This document shows positions 16,750-24,783 of a stretch of DNA of 64,000 nucleotides, one piece after another. The stretch covers positions 1 to 64,000 of the forward strand of contig JAFLRR010000001.1 in the NCBI GenBank assembly GCA_022511345.1, in the 5' to 3' direction. The first letter of the stretch is position 1. Each line of letters opens with the position of its first letter. A program made the translations under genes and the position numbers. This stretch comes from Alistipes sp. (GTDB taxonomy: Bacteria > Bacteroidota > Bacteroidia > Bacteroidales > Rikenellaceae). Below the pieces are notes generated by a model. That model did not search any database and had not been told where the DNA came from. It saw only the letters and a list, made by a program, of their open reading frames with translations.

Positions 16750-18219
16750 ATGATTACGTTTTTGATCTGTCTGACCGCTCTCGTGGCCGCATATTTCACC
16801 TACGGACGCCGGCTCGAACGCCTGGCCGGAATAGACCCCGCGGCCGAAACGCCATGCTCGAAACTATACGACGGCGTGGACTACGTGCCCCTGTCGCGCG
16901 GGAGGATATTCATGATTCAGCTGCTCAACATCGCCGGCCTGGGACCGATATTCGGCGCTGTGCTGGGTGCGGCATACGGACCCGTGGCCTTTCTGTGGAT
17001 TACGCTGGGAGGAATATTCATGGGTGCCATGCACGACTTTCTGTCGGGTGTGATATCGCTGCGGCACGACGGCGCCAGCCTGCCCGAGATAACTGGAATA
17101 TATCTGGGCGGCGGAGTGAAGAACGTGATGCGCATATTCTCGGCCGGGCTGATGATACTCGTGGGTGCCGTATTCCTCTCGCAGCCGGCAGAGCTGATAG
17201 CCGGACGGCTCGACATCGAGGCCCTGTCGGGCGAGGCATTCGGAGGATTCTCGTGGTGCCACGTGGCGGTCATAGCGGCAATACTGGCATACTACATAAC
17301 GGCCACGCTGCTGCCCGTGGACAAAATCATAGGACGCATATACCCCATCTTCGGGTTCGCACTCATATTCATGGCCGCAGCCATACTGGTCGTGCTGCTC
17401 TTCAGCGGCAGATACTCGATTCCCGAGCTCACGTCGCTGCGGAACTGCATGGCTGACGCCCGCGCATTTCCGATAGTCCCGACACTGTTCACGACAATAG
17501 CCTGCGGCGCAATATCGGGATTCCACGCAACACAGTCGCCCATAATGGCCCGCTGCATACGCAGCGAGAGCGACAGCCGCACGGTATTCTACGGCGGAAT
17601 GATTGCCGAGAGCATCATAGCGCTCATATGGGCCGCCATAGCGATGGCTTTCCGCGGCGGAGTCGAGGGCCTGAACCAGGCTATAGCACAATACAACGGC
17701 TCGGCGGCTGTAATAATAGACATCATATCGCAGCAGGCCCTGGGCCGCTGGTTGGCCGGATTCGTGCTGTTCGGAGTCATAGCCTGCGCAATAACATCGG
17801 GCGACACGGCCTTCCGCTCGGCCCGCCTGATTGTGGCCGACTTCACCGGTCTGGAGCAGCGCTCGCTGCGCAAGAGGATTTACATATGTCTTCCGCTGTT
17901 CGCCGCAGGACTCATGATAATATTCTGCCTGCCGTTCCGCACGATGTGGAGCTACTTTGCGTGGATGAACCAGACGCTGGCCGTCGTTACGCTGTGGATG
18001 ATAACCGACTACCTGGCACGACGCGGCCGGGGTATGATGGCGGCAGCTGTGCCGGCCGTGATAATGACATATGTCTGCGCGAGCTACATATTCGTCTCGC
18101 CGCTCATGTTCGGCATGGAGAACCGCACGGCGGCATATCTGCTCGGCGCGGCGGTGACGGCAGCGGTCGCAGCGGCGGCAACAGTAAAAATCAGAAGAGA
18201 TGTCAGCAATCGTTCTTAA
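16750..18219 (+). CDS. CstA-family carbon starvation / peptide-pyruvate transporter
   Basis: A 489-residue membrane protein with about 12-13 hydrophobic helices. CstA signatures are visible: QLLNIAGLGPIFGAVLGA, WITLGGIFMGAMHDF, FHATQSPIMARC and a conserved segment around ITSGDTAFRSARL. Bacterial CstA proteins import peptides or pyruvate. This is the short form; E. coli CstA has about 700 residues. The ATG at MITFLICLTAL was chosen since the upstream frame has no family similarity. It overlaps the next gene by 20 bases, implying coupled translation. Confidence 0.87.
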   Translation: MITFLICLTALVAAYFTYGRRLERLAGIDPAAETPCSKLYDGVDYVPLSRGRIFMIQLLNIAGLGPIFGAVLGAAYGPVAFLWITLGGIFMGAMHDFLSGVISLRHDGASLPEITGIYLGGGVKNVMRIFSAGLMILVGAVFLSQPAELIAGRLDIEALSGEAFGGFSWCHVAVIAAILAYYITATLLPVDKIIGRIYPIFGFALIFMAAAILVVLLFSGRYSIPELTSLRNCMADARAFPIVPTLFTTIACGAISGFHATQSPIMARCIRSESDSRTVFYGGMIAESIIALIWAAIAMAFRGGVEGLNQAIAQYNGSAAVIIDIISQQALGRWLAGFVLFGVIACAITSGDTAFRSARLIVADFTGLEQRSLRKRIYICLPLFAAGLMIIFCLPFRTMWSYFAWMNQTLAVVTLWMITDYLARRGRGMMAAAVPAVIMTYVCASYIFVSPLMFGMENRTAAYLLGAAVTAAVAAAATVKIRRDVSNRS

Positions 18220-18883
18220 ACCCACGGCCGACCAGACATTCGAGATTTCGGGCGGCGACTTCGGCCGAATACTCGCCTCGTCGCGCCGCGCAGAGCAGCA
18301 GGGACAGACTGAGCGCGCATGCAACATCCGCCTCGAGGCATTCCGCTTGATAGCCGCGGCGCTGCCCGAAGATGAGCCGACGCCGCTGGAGCGAAGCGAC
18401 AGCAACACGCTCGCGGCCATGGAGATAGTATTCGCATCGGCAATAGACCACTTTCTCATAGACGACTTCGAGATGTCGGCGGCAATGCTCGAGATGCTCT
18501 CGGAACTCGACCCCGAGGGTTACTGCGGGTGGGTCGAGCCGCTGGCGTGGAACTACCTGGCTCTGGGCGAAATGGAGGCATTCGACGACATTGCCGCAGA
18601 CATTCCCGACCGCACGGCCGCGGGAGCGTTGATACATCTGTGGGCCACGATGCGCCGGCAGGGCGCACTCGATGCGGCGGCGGCCAGGGCCTTCATGCGC
18701 GACTTCGGGCACTGCGGCAGAGAGTTCACCGCAGCGGAACATCCCGCAGACGAGGCTTACATGAAGGATATATGCAGCCAGAGTCCGTCGAAGGCCGCGC
18801 AGGCGCGCGAACTGTGGCTGCAGACCGAGAATCTGTGGCGGCGCTTCCCCGAGTTCATCGAGGCGCTGAAAGCGCTCGCGTAG
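18200..18883 (+). CDS. Unknown conserved-looking helical protein coupled to cstA
   Basis: A 227-residue soluble, acidic, mostly helical protein; no signal peptide or membrane helix. I do not recognise the family. The pattern of helix pairs (ALNYL-like stretches such as WVEPLAWNYLALGEMEAFDDIAAD, here split over 480-600 of its DNA) suggests TPR-like solenoid structure. The start overlaps cstA by 20 bases and a strong terminator follows, so the pair is one operon. It could be a cytosolic partner of the transporter, by context only. Confidence 0.65.
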   Translation: MSAIVLKPTADQTFEISGGDFGRILASSRRAEQQGQTERACNIRLEAFRLIAAALPEDEPTPLERSDSNTLAAMEIVFASAIDHFLIDDFEMSAAMLEMLSELDPEGYCGWVEPLAWNYLALGEMEAFDDIAADIPDRTAAGALIHLWATMRRQGALDAAAARAFMRDFGHCGREFTAAEHPADEAYMKDICSQSPSKAAQARELWLQTENLWRRFPEFIEALKALA

Positions 18884-18897
18884 AAGATCCAGGCTCA

Positions 18898-18939
18898 AAA
18901 AAAAGCGTAAAAAACGCTTTGTTTCTTACGCTTTTTTCA
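18898..18939 (+). terminator. Rho-independent terminator of the cstA operon
   Basis: Stem AAAAAAGCGTAA / TTACGCTTTTTT with a 15-base loop that contains the -33 TTTG of the next promoter. Confidence 0.8.
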
Positions 18940-18948
18940 TTATATTTG
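18918..18948 (+). promoter_or_regulatory. Consensus promoter of the orphan leader unit
   Basis: -33 TTTG (18918-18921), exactly 19 bases, -7 TATATTTG (18941-18948): a full match to the Bacteroidetes consensus, with its -33 inside the previous terminator. Confidence 0.75.
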
Positions 18949-18968
18949 TATAACGCGATGCGGCAGTG

Positions 18969-19088
18969 ATGAGAATCAGTACCGCAGGGCGGTCTTCAAA
19001 AAAACCAACCAACTTCGGCTTCGGCAACGAAGCGACTACTACCCTACCCGCACGCAAATGCAGGCGGGAGAATGGAACCTTAAAATAA
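18969..19088 (+). CDS. 39-residue Thr-rich peptide, possible attenuation leader
   Basis: ATG to TAA, 39 codons, reading MRISTAGRSSKKPTNFGFG, then NEATTTLPARKC, then RRENGTLK. Six of 39 residues are Thr, including three in a row (ACT ACT ACC). A three-codon ORF (18958-18969) ends on the same TGATG that starts this one, so reinitiation is possible. The start codon lies near the tip of a hairpin (TGCGG..TGAT / ATCA..CCGCA, 18959-18986). A consensus promoter precedes and a perfect terminator follows, and no plus-strand gene comes after. It resembles threonine-operon leader peptides, but that is an inference from composition. Confidence 0.5.
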   Translation: MRISTAGRSSKKPTNFGFGNEATTTLPARKCRRENGTLK

Positions 19089-19107
19089 AAAGTACAGTAA
19101 AAAGAGA

Positions 19108-19134
19108 AAGCCGGACTTCGGGTCCGGCTTTTTT
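19108..19134 (+). terminator. Terminator of the orphan leader unit
   Basis: Stem AAGCCGGAC / GTCCGGCTT around a TTCGG loop, followed by Ts. It ends the transcript about 180 bases after its promoter. Confidence 0.85.
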
Positions 19135-19151
19135 ATAAGGTGCGCACGCCA

Positions 19152-19943
19152 TCAGGTCAGAGCGAACATGCGCAGCGCGTTGGCCGTAGTGGCGGCAGCC
19201 ACAGCAGCCTCGTCGAGGCCCTTGAGCTCGGCGACGCAGCGGCAGACGTAGGTCACATACGACGACTCGTTGCGCCGGCCGCGGAACGGAACCGGCGTCA
19301 GGTAGGGGCAGTCGGTCTCCAGAACCAGGTCGTCGAGTTCCATGGCCGGCAGCGCAGCGGCTATGGCCGCCTTCTTGTAGGTCGACACGCCGCCGATGCC
19401 GAACAGAAAGTCGCCGCAGCCGCGCAAGGTGCGGTAGAGCGTCTCGTCGCCGGCGAAGGCGTGGAATATGCCGCGCAGGCCGCTGCCGCGGAACTCGCCG
19501 ACGATGTCGGCCATCAACGAGTCGGCATTGCGCGAGTGGATTACCACGGGCAGGTCGCGCTGAAGAGCCATGCGGCACTGCGCACGGAAGGCTTCGACCT
19601 GCTCGTCGCGAAAATCCTGCGACCAGTAGAGATCCAGACCCGTCTCGCCCACACCCACGAACCTGATGCCCCCGGGCGGAGAGTCGAGCAGACGCTCGAC
19701 CTCGGCAAGTTCCTCGCGCCAGCGCGGATTGTCGTTGACCGAAGTCGGATGCAGGCCGGCCATGGGCAGGCACCGGCCCGGATAGCGGCGCGCAGCGGCA
19801 AGCATGCGCGGCCGGCTGGCGGAGTCGATGTCGGGCATGAGCAGGGTGTCGACGCCGGCATCGGCAGCACGGCAGATGCAGAGGTCGCGGTCGTCGTCGA
19901 ACTCGGGCTCGTAGAGGTGGGAGTGAGTATCTATGATTCTCAT
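19152..19943 (-). CDS. tatD: TatD-family metal-dependent hydrolase (DNase)
   Basis: A 263-residue TIM-barrel enzyme; TatD/YcfH proteins are 3'-5' exonucleases or D-aminoacyl-tRNA deacylase-like hydrolases. The metal ligands are in DTHSHLY (N-terminus), GETGLDLYW, VIHSRNA, HAFAG and ETDCPYL. The start at MRIIDTHSHLY overlaps the dprA stop as ATGA, so translation is coupled and both DNA-processing genes form one operon. Confidence 0.92.
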   Translation of the reverse strand: MRIIDTHSHLYEPEFDDDRDLCICRAADAGVDTLLMPDIDSASRPRMLAAARRYPGRCLPMAGLHPTSVNDNPRWREELAEVERLLDSPPGGIRFVGVGETGLDLYWSQDFRDEQVEAFRAQCRMALQRDLPVVIHSRNADSLMADIVGEFRGSGLRGIFHAFAGDETLYRTLRGCGDFLFGIGGVSTYKKAAIAAALPAMELDDLVLETDCPYLTPVPFRGRRNESSYVTYVCRCVAELKGLDEAAVAAATTANALRMFALT

Positions 19944-21058
19944 GGTACAATCTTTTCGCAGGCACCGCCCGGCAGAGTCCGCACGGCGCCGGCAAGTTCG
20001 AGCATCATAAGCGCCGACATCACGCTGCCTATGTCGGCACCGCACCTCGCGGCTATGGTGTCGGGGTCGAGAGTCTCGCCCGCAGCGAAGCAGCCCAGCA
20101 CGGCACGCTCCTCGGCAGAGTATTCGGCTGACGGCTCCGAAACGGCTTCGCGGCCCGGGCCGAGGCTCCAGTCGAGGCTGTCGGCCACATCGGCGGCCGT
20201 GCAGACCAAGCGCGCGGCATTGCGGCTTATGAGGGCGTTGGTGCCGGCCGACTCGCGGTCGCCGGGACGGCCCGGAACGGCCATGACGGTGCGGTAATAG
20301 GAGTCGGCCATCTCGGCCGTGCGCAGCGAGCCGCCCTTAAGGTGCGACTCGACAACGAGGGTGCCCTCGCCGGCCGAAGCGATCAGACGGTTGCGGGCTA
20401 TGTAGAACGAACCGTTCTGGCGCGCCGAGGAGTTGAGCTCGGAGACGATGGCGCCGCCACGGGAGAGGATGTCGCCGGCAAGACGCGTGTGCTGCAGCGG
20501 CACAACACCCGGCAGCACCGACGGGACGAAGGCCACGGTAGGGACTCCGGCAGCGAGTGCGGCGCGGTGGGCGTGGGAGTCGACGCCGAAGGCCAGGCCG
20601 CTGACGATGCAGAGGCCCTCGACACGCTCGGCAAGCTCGCCGACAATCTTCATGCAGACCGCCTCGCTGCGCACCGAACAGCGGCGCGTGCCAACAATCG
20701 AGAGCATGTGCGCAGAGTTGAGAACGGAGACATCGCCCATGACATAGAGCACGTGAGGATAGTCCGACGTGCCGCGCAGCATAGTCTGCGGATAGTCGGA
20801 ATCGGTCGAGGCCACCACGCGGATGCCCTCGCGCTCGCAGCGGCGCAGCTCGCGTTCGGCCTCGGCGAAACCCTCGCGCGAAGAGATGCGGCGCGCGATG
20901 CCGGCATTCAGCTCGGCTTCGGCGACCAGTCTGTCGGCTCCGGCCTCATAGACGGCGCGGGCCGAGCCGAACACCTCCATGAGGCGGACTGTGCCACGGG
21001 CGCCGAGGCCCCGGACGAAGGTGAGAGCTGCATCTTCTACTGTCATCGGCACTTGCAT
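19940..21058 (-). CDS. dprA: DNA-processing protein DprA/Smf
   Basis: DprA loads RecA on incoming single-stranded DNA during transformation. The 372-residue protein has an N-terminal helix-hairpin-helix/SAM-like region (LTFVRGLGARGTVRL), the Rossmann core (LSIVGTRRCS, VSGLAFGVDSHAHRAALA) and a C-terminal winged helix (LDPDTIAARCGADIGSVMSAL). A start 4 codons further in (MTVEDAAL) is also possible. The gene is widespread also in bacteria not known to be competent, so it does not prove competence. Confidence 0.93.
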   Translation of the reverse strand: MQVPMTVEDAALTFVRGLGARGTVRLMEVFGSARAVYEAGADRLVAEAELNAGIARRISSREGFAEAERELRRCEREGIRVVASTDSDYPQTMLRGTSDYPHVLYVMGDVSVLNSAHMLSIVGTRRCSVRSEAVCMKIVGELAERVEGLCIVSGLAFGVDSHAHRAALAAGVPTVAFVPSVLPGVVPLQHTRLAGDILSRGGAIVSELNSSARQNGSFYIARNRLIASAGEGTLVVESHLKGGSLRTAEMADSYYRTVMAVPGRPGDRESAGTNALISRNAARLVCTAADVADSLDWSLGPGREAVSEPSAEYSAEERAVLGCFAAGETLDPDTIAARCGADIGSVMSALMMLELAGAVRTLPGGACEKIVP

Positions 21059-21069
21059 TTTGCGAAAGT

Positions 21070-21100
21070 CAAAGATAGCCTTTTTGGCCGAAACATACAA
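21070..21100 (-). promoter_or_regulatory. Promoter of dprA-tatD
   Basis: On the minus strand TTG (21098-21100), 20 bases, TATCTTTG (21070-21077). The transcript leader would be only a few bases long. Confidence 0.55.
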
Positions 21101-21123
21101 ACCGCGGAGCGGCGGCGCGAAAC

Positions 21124-21153
21124 GAAAAAAAGCGCCCTGCAAATGCAGGGCGC
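21124..21153 (-). terminator. Terminator after fabH
   Basis: Stem GCGCCCTGC / GCAGGGCGC with a four-base loop, followed on the minus strand by a run of seven Ts. Confidence 0.85.
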
Positions 21154-21175
21154 CAGCGGTACATTGCCAACGGGA

Positions 21176-22174
21176 TTACTCCTTGCCGTCGTAGGCCCAC
21201 TTGACGTAGATCGAACCCCACGTATATCCGCCGCCGAAGGCTGCGAGAATGAGGTTGTCGCCCTTGCGGAGCTCCTTCTCGTAGTCGTAGAGGCAGAGAG
21301 GTATGGTTGCGGCGGTGGTATTGCCGTTTTTCTGGATATTTATCATGCACTTGTCGCTCGTGAGTCCCATGAAGCGGGCCGTGGCGTCGATGATGCGCAG
21401 GTTGGCCTGGTGGGGAACCAGATAGCGGACATCGTCGGCCGACAGATTGTGGCGCTTCATCATCTCGACAGAGACCTGCGACATGTTGGAGACGGCTGCC
21501 TTGAAGACCGACTGTCCGTCCTGGGTGATGGTGTGCCAGTTGTTGGCCAGAGTCTCGGCCGAGGCGGGATAGCGCGAACCGCCTGCCTTCATGTAGAGGT
21601 GCGGAGCGCCCGAGCCGTCGGAGTGAAGTATGTGGTCGATGATGCCGCAGCCGTCATCGCTGGGCTCGAGAAGCACGGCTGCCGCGCCGTCGCCGAAAAT
21701 CGGGCAGGTGCGGCGGTCGGTGTAGTCGACAATGGACGACATCTTGTCGGCGCCAACGACGACGACCTTCTTGTAGCCGGTCTCGATGAACTTCGAGGCC
21801 GTGGTCAAGGCGAACAGGAATCCGCTGCAGGCTGCCGACACGTCATAGGCGAAGGCGTTCTTGCAGCCGGCCTGGTCGGCAATCAGATTGCCCGTGGAGG
21901 GGAAGAACATGTCGGGCGAGATGGTCGCGCAGATGACTATCTCGATATCCATGGGGTCGGTGCCGGTCTTCTCCAGCAGGTTCTTGACGGCCCGAGCGCC
22001 CATATACGAGGTGCCGAGGCCCTCGCCCTTGAGGATATGGCGCGTCTTGATGCCCATGTGCGACATAATCCACTCGTCGGAGGTGTCGACCATGCGGCTA
22101 AGCTCTTCGTTAGTCAGAATATAGTCGGGCAGGTAGGCACCCACGCCCGTTATGGCAGCTCTAACTTTTCCCAT
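21176..22174 (-). CDS. fabH: 3-oxoacyl-[acyl-carrier-protein] synthase III
   Basis: FabH condenses acyl-CoA with malonyl-ACP to start fatty acid synthesis. The 332-residue protein has the catalytic Cys in DVSAACSGFLFAL, the His in VPHQANLRII and the Asn in NGNTTAATIP. The ATG at MGKVRAAITGVGAYLPD gives the normal length. It follows plsX by 4 bases in the yceD-rpmF-plsX-fabH arrangement that is conserved in many bacteria. Confidence 0.95.
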   Translation of the reverse strand: MGKVRAAITGVGAYLPDYILTNEELSRMVDTSDEWIMSHMGIKTRHILKGEGLGTSYMGARAVKNLLEKTGTDPMDIEIVICATISPDMFFPSTGNLIADQAGCKNAFAYDVSAACSGFLFALTTASKFIETGYKKVVVVGADKMSSIVDYTDRRTCPIFGDGAAAVLLEPSDDGCGIIDHILHSDGSGAPHLYMKAGGSRYPASAETLANNWHTITQDGQSVFKAAVSNMSQVSVEMMKRHNLSADDVRYLVPHQANLRIIDATARFMGLTSDKCMINIQKNGNTTAATIPLCLYDYEKELRKGDNLILAAFGGGYTWGSIYVKWAYDGKE

Positions 22175-22178
22175 TGTT

Positions 22179-23141
22179 TCACTCGTTGGTTTTGAAAGCC
22201 GAACGGAACTTGGCCGCAAGGTCGGCCTTGATGGTGCGCTCGGTGGATAAAATCATGTTCTCGATGGCACGCGGCGTGGAGCATCCGTGACCGATGATGA
22301 CCGGTGCATTGACGCCCAGAACGGGTGTGCCGCCGATATTCTCGTAGTTCATGGCATCCCAGAACGGGTTGCCGCCGCCCATGGCCTTGTTGATGCGGTA
22401 GAGACCTTCGGCCAGCTTCAGAGCCGTGTTGCCCACGAAGCCGTCGCAGACAATCACGTCGGCAATCTTGCCGGTGAAGATGTACGAACCCTCGACATTG
22501 CCAACGAAGGTGAAGCCCGTCTGAGCGGCATACTCCTTCATCATGTCGTGCGTAGCCTTGGCCTGGGCATTGCCCTTGGCCTCCTCCTCGCCGATGTTGA
22601 GCACCGCAACGCGCGGATTGTCGATGCCCAGCACGCTCTGTGCGTAGATCGAACCGATGAGTCCGTACTGGCACAGCACCTCGGGCTTGCAGTCGACATT
22701 AAGGCCCACATCCAGAAGAAGCGCCTGACCGCCGCCGGCCGTCGGAACAAGCGACGATATGGTCGGACGGATGACTCCCTCGACCGGTTTAACGGCATAC
22801 ATCGAACCGACCATCATGGCTCCGGTGCTTCCGGCACCCGCAAAGCCGTCGATGAGTCCGGCGGCAAGATGCGAGAAGCCTACCGTGATGCTCGAGTCGG
22901 CCTTCTGGCGGAATGCCACGGCCGGATGGTCTCCCATCTCGATGACCTCGCTCGTGGCTACAATATCGAATGTTTCGGCGGGACAACCCTCTGCTGCAAG
23001 AATCTCGCGTATGCGATTCTCGTCGCCGAAGAGGACTATTCTGCTCCCCGGCTCGATGCGGCGCGCCGCAGCTACGGCGCCCTTGACAGCAGCCTCGGGA
23101 GCATAGTCGCCGCCCATGGCGTCTATACCTATCTTCAACAT
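22179..23141 (-). CDS. plsX: Acyl-ACP:phosphate acyltransferase PlsX
   Basis: PlsX converts acyl-ACP to acyl-phosphate, the donor for PlsY in phosphatidic acid synthesis. The 320-residue protein shows the family start IGIDAMGGDYAPEAAVKGA, the middle motifs GAGSTGAMMVGSMYAV and TVGFSHLAAGLIDGF, and the end segment GVNAPVIIGHGCST. It lies between rpmF (76 bases, with a hairpin) and fabH. Confidence 0.95.
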   Translation of the reverse strand: MLKIGIDAMGGDYAPEAAVKGAVAAARRIEPGSRIVLFGDENRIREILAAEGCPAETFDIVATSEVIEMGDHPAVAFRQKADSSITVGFSHLAAGLIDGFAGAGSTGAMMVGSMYAVKPVEGVIRPTISSLVPTAGGGQALLLDVGLNVDCKPEVLCQYGLIGSIYAQSVLGIDNPRVAVLNIGEEEAKGNAQAKATHDMMKEYAAQTGFTFVGNVEGSYIFTGKIADVIVCDGFVGNTALKLAEGLYRINKAMGGGNPFWDAMNYENIGGTPVLGVNAPVIIGHGCSTPRAIENMILSTERTIKADLAAKFRSAFKTNE

Positions 23142-23170
23142 AAAGATTCTTCCGGTTAGTATTCAAAAAC

Positions 23171-23212
23171 AAGGCGAGGCGCCTTTCCTAACAAAGAAAC
23201 GCCTCGTCGGTA
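23171..23212 (-). terminator. Terminator or attenuator hairpin between rpmF and plsX
   Basis: On the minus strand CGAGGCG-TTTC pairs with GAAA-GGCGCCTCG (a two-base bulge), followed by CCTTGTTTTTG. It may end part of the ribosomal protein transcript before plsX. Confidence 0.55.
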
Positions 23213-23217
23213 TCGGT

Positions 23218-23400
23218 TTACTCGGCCTTCTTCTCGACAGCCTGCTTGCCGCGATAGAAACCGCACTCGGGACAAACCCTGTGGTAGAGAACAGCTGCTC
23301 CGCAGTTGGAACACGTTACTACGGTAGGAACCTCGGCCTTGTAGTGAGTTCTTCTCTTATCACGTCGTGTCGACGAGATTTTGTGTTTAGGATGTGCCAT
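23218..23400 (-). CDS. rpmF: 50S ribosomal protein L32
   Basis: 60 residues beginning MAHPKHKISSTRRDKRRTHY, with the zinc-binding CSNC and CPEC pairs of the cysteine-containing form of L32. It follows yceD and precedes plsX, the standard neighbourhood. Confidence 0.97.
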   Translation of the reverse strand: MAHPKHKISSTRRDKRRTHYKAEVPTVVTCSNCGAAVLYHRVCPECGFYRGKQAVEKKAE

Positions 23401-23448
23401 TTTACAATATCTTTTAAGTTTAACGTTTCAAAAAAATCGCCCTGCGCG

Positions 23449-24012
23449 CTACTCCTGCGACTCCATGCCTGCCTTGAGCGCCGCCAGCTTGGCCATGTCG
23501 CCCGCCTCGAGCCCGTGGGCCGCGCGGCGCTCGGCTTCAGCCTCCATGCGGTCGAACTCCTCGGCCGTGGCAACCGAAAAACGGGCCAGCATTGCGGGGT
23601 CGCAGTCGCCATCGGCATGAACCCGCCGGTAGGGAAGCGACAGCAGCACGCTCTCGTAGATGTACTGCCCAAGGTCGACATCGTCGTCGGCCGAGAGGAT
23701 GTGAATCGTCTCGCCGTCGTAGCCTGCATCCTCGCCCGAGACTCTGGCTGCAATCGAACCCGAGAAGTTCACCGGAAGCCGGCACTCGCCCAGGCAGCGG
23801 TCGCACTCGACTTCCACCCACCCGGCAATCGACACACCGAACATGAGCAGGTGGCCCGATTTGCTGAGCGTAACGTCGGCGATGCAGTCGCAGTCGTGAA
23901 TCTCGCCGTTGCCGAAAGCTTCGAACAGAGCCCTGTCTACACCGAACCGGAAGGTGTGCTCACCCTCTCCGAGACCTTTGCAGGCCACACGGTATTGCGT
24001 TCCGTTCTCCAT
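23449..24012 (-). CDS. yceD: YceD/DUF177 family protein
   Basis: A 187-residue DUF177 protein; homologues are needed for normal 23S rRNA accumulation in E. coli and plants. The signature VEVECDRCLGECRLPV (Cys-x2-Cys-x3-Cys region) is in the middle and GQYIYESVLLSLPYRRVH follows. A promoter lies just upstream and rpmF 48 bases downstream, so it heads the yceD-rpmF-plsX-fabH run. Confidence 0.9.
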   Translation of the reverse strand: MENGTQYRVACKGLGEGEHTFRFGVDRALFEAFGNGEIHDCDCIADVTLSKSGHLLMFGVSIAGWVEVECDRCLGECRLPVNFSGSIAARVSGEDAGYDGETIHILSADDDVDLGQYIYESVLLSLPYRRVHADGDCDPAMLARFSVATAEEFDRMEAEAERRAAHGLEAGDMAKLAALKAGMESQE

Positions 24013-24032
24013 TTCCGCACGCAGATAGCTCG

Positions 24033-24063
24033 CAAAGTTACGAATAATTCGGACAACTGCAAA
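24033..24063 (-). promoter_or_regulatory. Promoter of yceD-rpmF-plsX-fabH
   Basis: On the minus strand TTTG (24060-24063), 19 bases, TAACTTTG (24033-24040): a full match to the Bacteroidetes consensus, 21 bases before the yceD start. Confidence 0.65.
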
Positions 24064-24166
24064 AATTTTTCATCCATTTGCTTCCGCACACCCCCTCCAA
24101 GGCCCCCGCGGAGCCGATTGCCGAGCCGACAGAAGAGGTGTCGGAAAAATAAAACGCAGCTAATTT

Positions 24167-24197
24167 TTTGCAATTAATAAAAAAGATTCTACCTTTG
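24167..24197 (+). promoter_or_regulatory. Promoter of rpmH
   Basis: TTTG (24167-24170), 19 bases, TACCTTTG (24190-24197): a full consensus match. Confidence 0.7.
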
Positions 24198-24245
24198 CAC
24201 TCCGCACTATGCGCAAAACAATAAAAAAACGATAAAGCTATGGCA

Positions 24246-24407
24246 ATGAAAAGAACGTTCCAGCCTTCGCGCCGGAAGAGAATCAACAAGCACGGCTTCC
24301 GTCAGAGAATGTCGACTCCGAACGGACGCAAGGTGCTGGCGGCACGCCGCGCAAAGGGTCGCAAGAAGCTGACCGTATCCGACGAAGCCACTTTCAAGTA
24401 CGCTTAA
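24246..24407 (+). CDS. rpmH: 50S ribosomal protein L34
   Basis: 53 residues, [20 protein letters not shown] onward, ending [16 protein letters not shown]; the arginine/lysine composition and length are those of L34. An in-frame ATG two codons earlier (24240) is an alternative start. Unlike in many bacteria, rnpA and dnaA are not adjacent. It has its own consensus promoter and terminator. Confidence 0.97.
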   Translation: MKRTFQPSRRKRINKHGFRQRMSTPNGRKVLAARRAKGRKKLTVSDEATFKYA

Positions 24408-24430
24408 TCGGCCGAGAGGCCTCAGGCTAT

Positions 24431-24467
24431 CCGGGCGACTCCAACATGGGGTCGCCCGGTTCGTTTT
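24431..24467 (+). terminator. Terminator of rpmH
   Basis: CCGGGCGAC pairs with GTCGCCCGG, followed by TTCGTTTT, 24 bases after the stop codon. Confidence 0.8.
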
Positions 24468-24783
24468 GGTGAGGCATAAAAGTAGAGGTCGTGCGCGTGC
24501 GCGCGACGCGCGATTAATTACGTATGCCCCAAGTGCCGACCCGGCCGAAAAGAGGTGAAAAGTTTTTTACGCGCCTAACATATTGATAATCACCAAAATG
24601 TCGGGGGGGGGTCGGCGCGGCCGGAAAAGTGGCCGGCAACCTTGGAAAATTGGCCGAATGATATTATATTTGCATTGCAGCATGGCATTCAGCGCCTGAA
24701 CGCAACTCCGTGCAGCAAACAGAACTCCGCCCCCTACCCGACACTGGAAACGAAAACGATTGTTAATTAAACTTTAAGTAGCT
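24468..24783. other. Intergenic region with CG-alternating and G9 tracts
   Basis: No gene seen. It contains an alternating CG-rich stretch (about 24489-24513, GTGCGCGTGCGCGCGACGCG), a run of nine Gs (24603-24611), and the promoter and about 110-base leader of the following lipoprotein. Confidence 0.5.
24642..24672 (+). promoter_or_regulatory. Promoter of the coiled-coil lipoprotein
   Basis: TTGG (24642-24645), 19 bases, TATATTTG (24665-24672). Confidence 0.65.

Noticed and set aside
20342..22195. Long plus-strand open frame opposite dprA and fabH
   Set aside because: Antisense shadow of two recognised genes, with no family similarity and no promoter.
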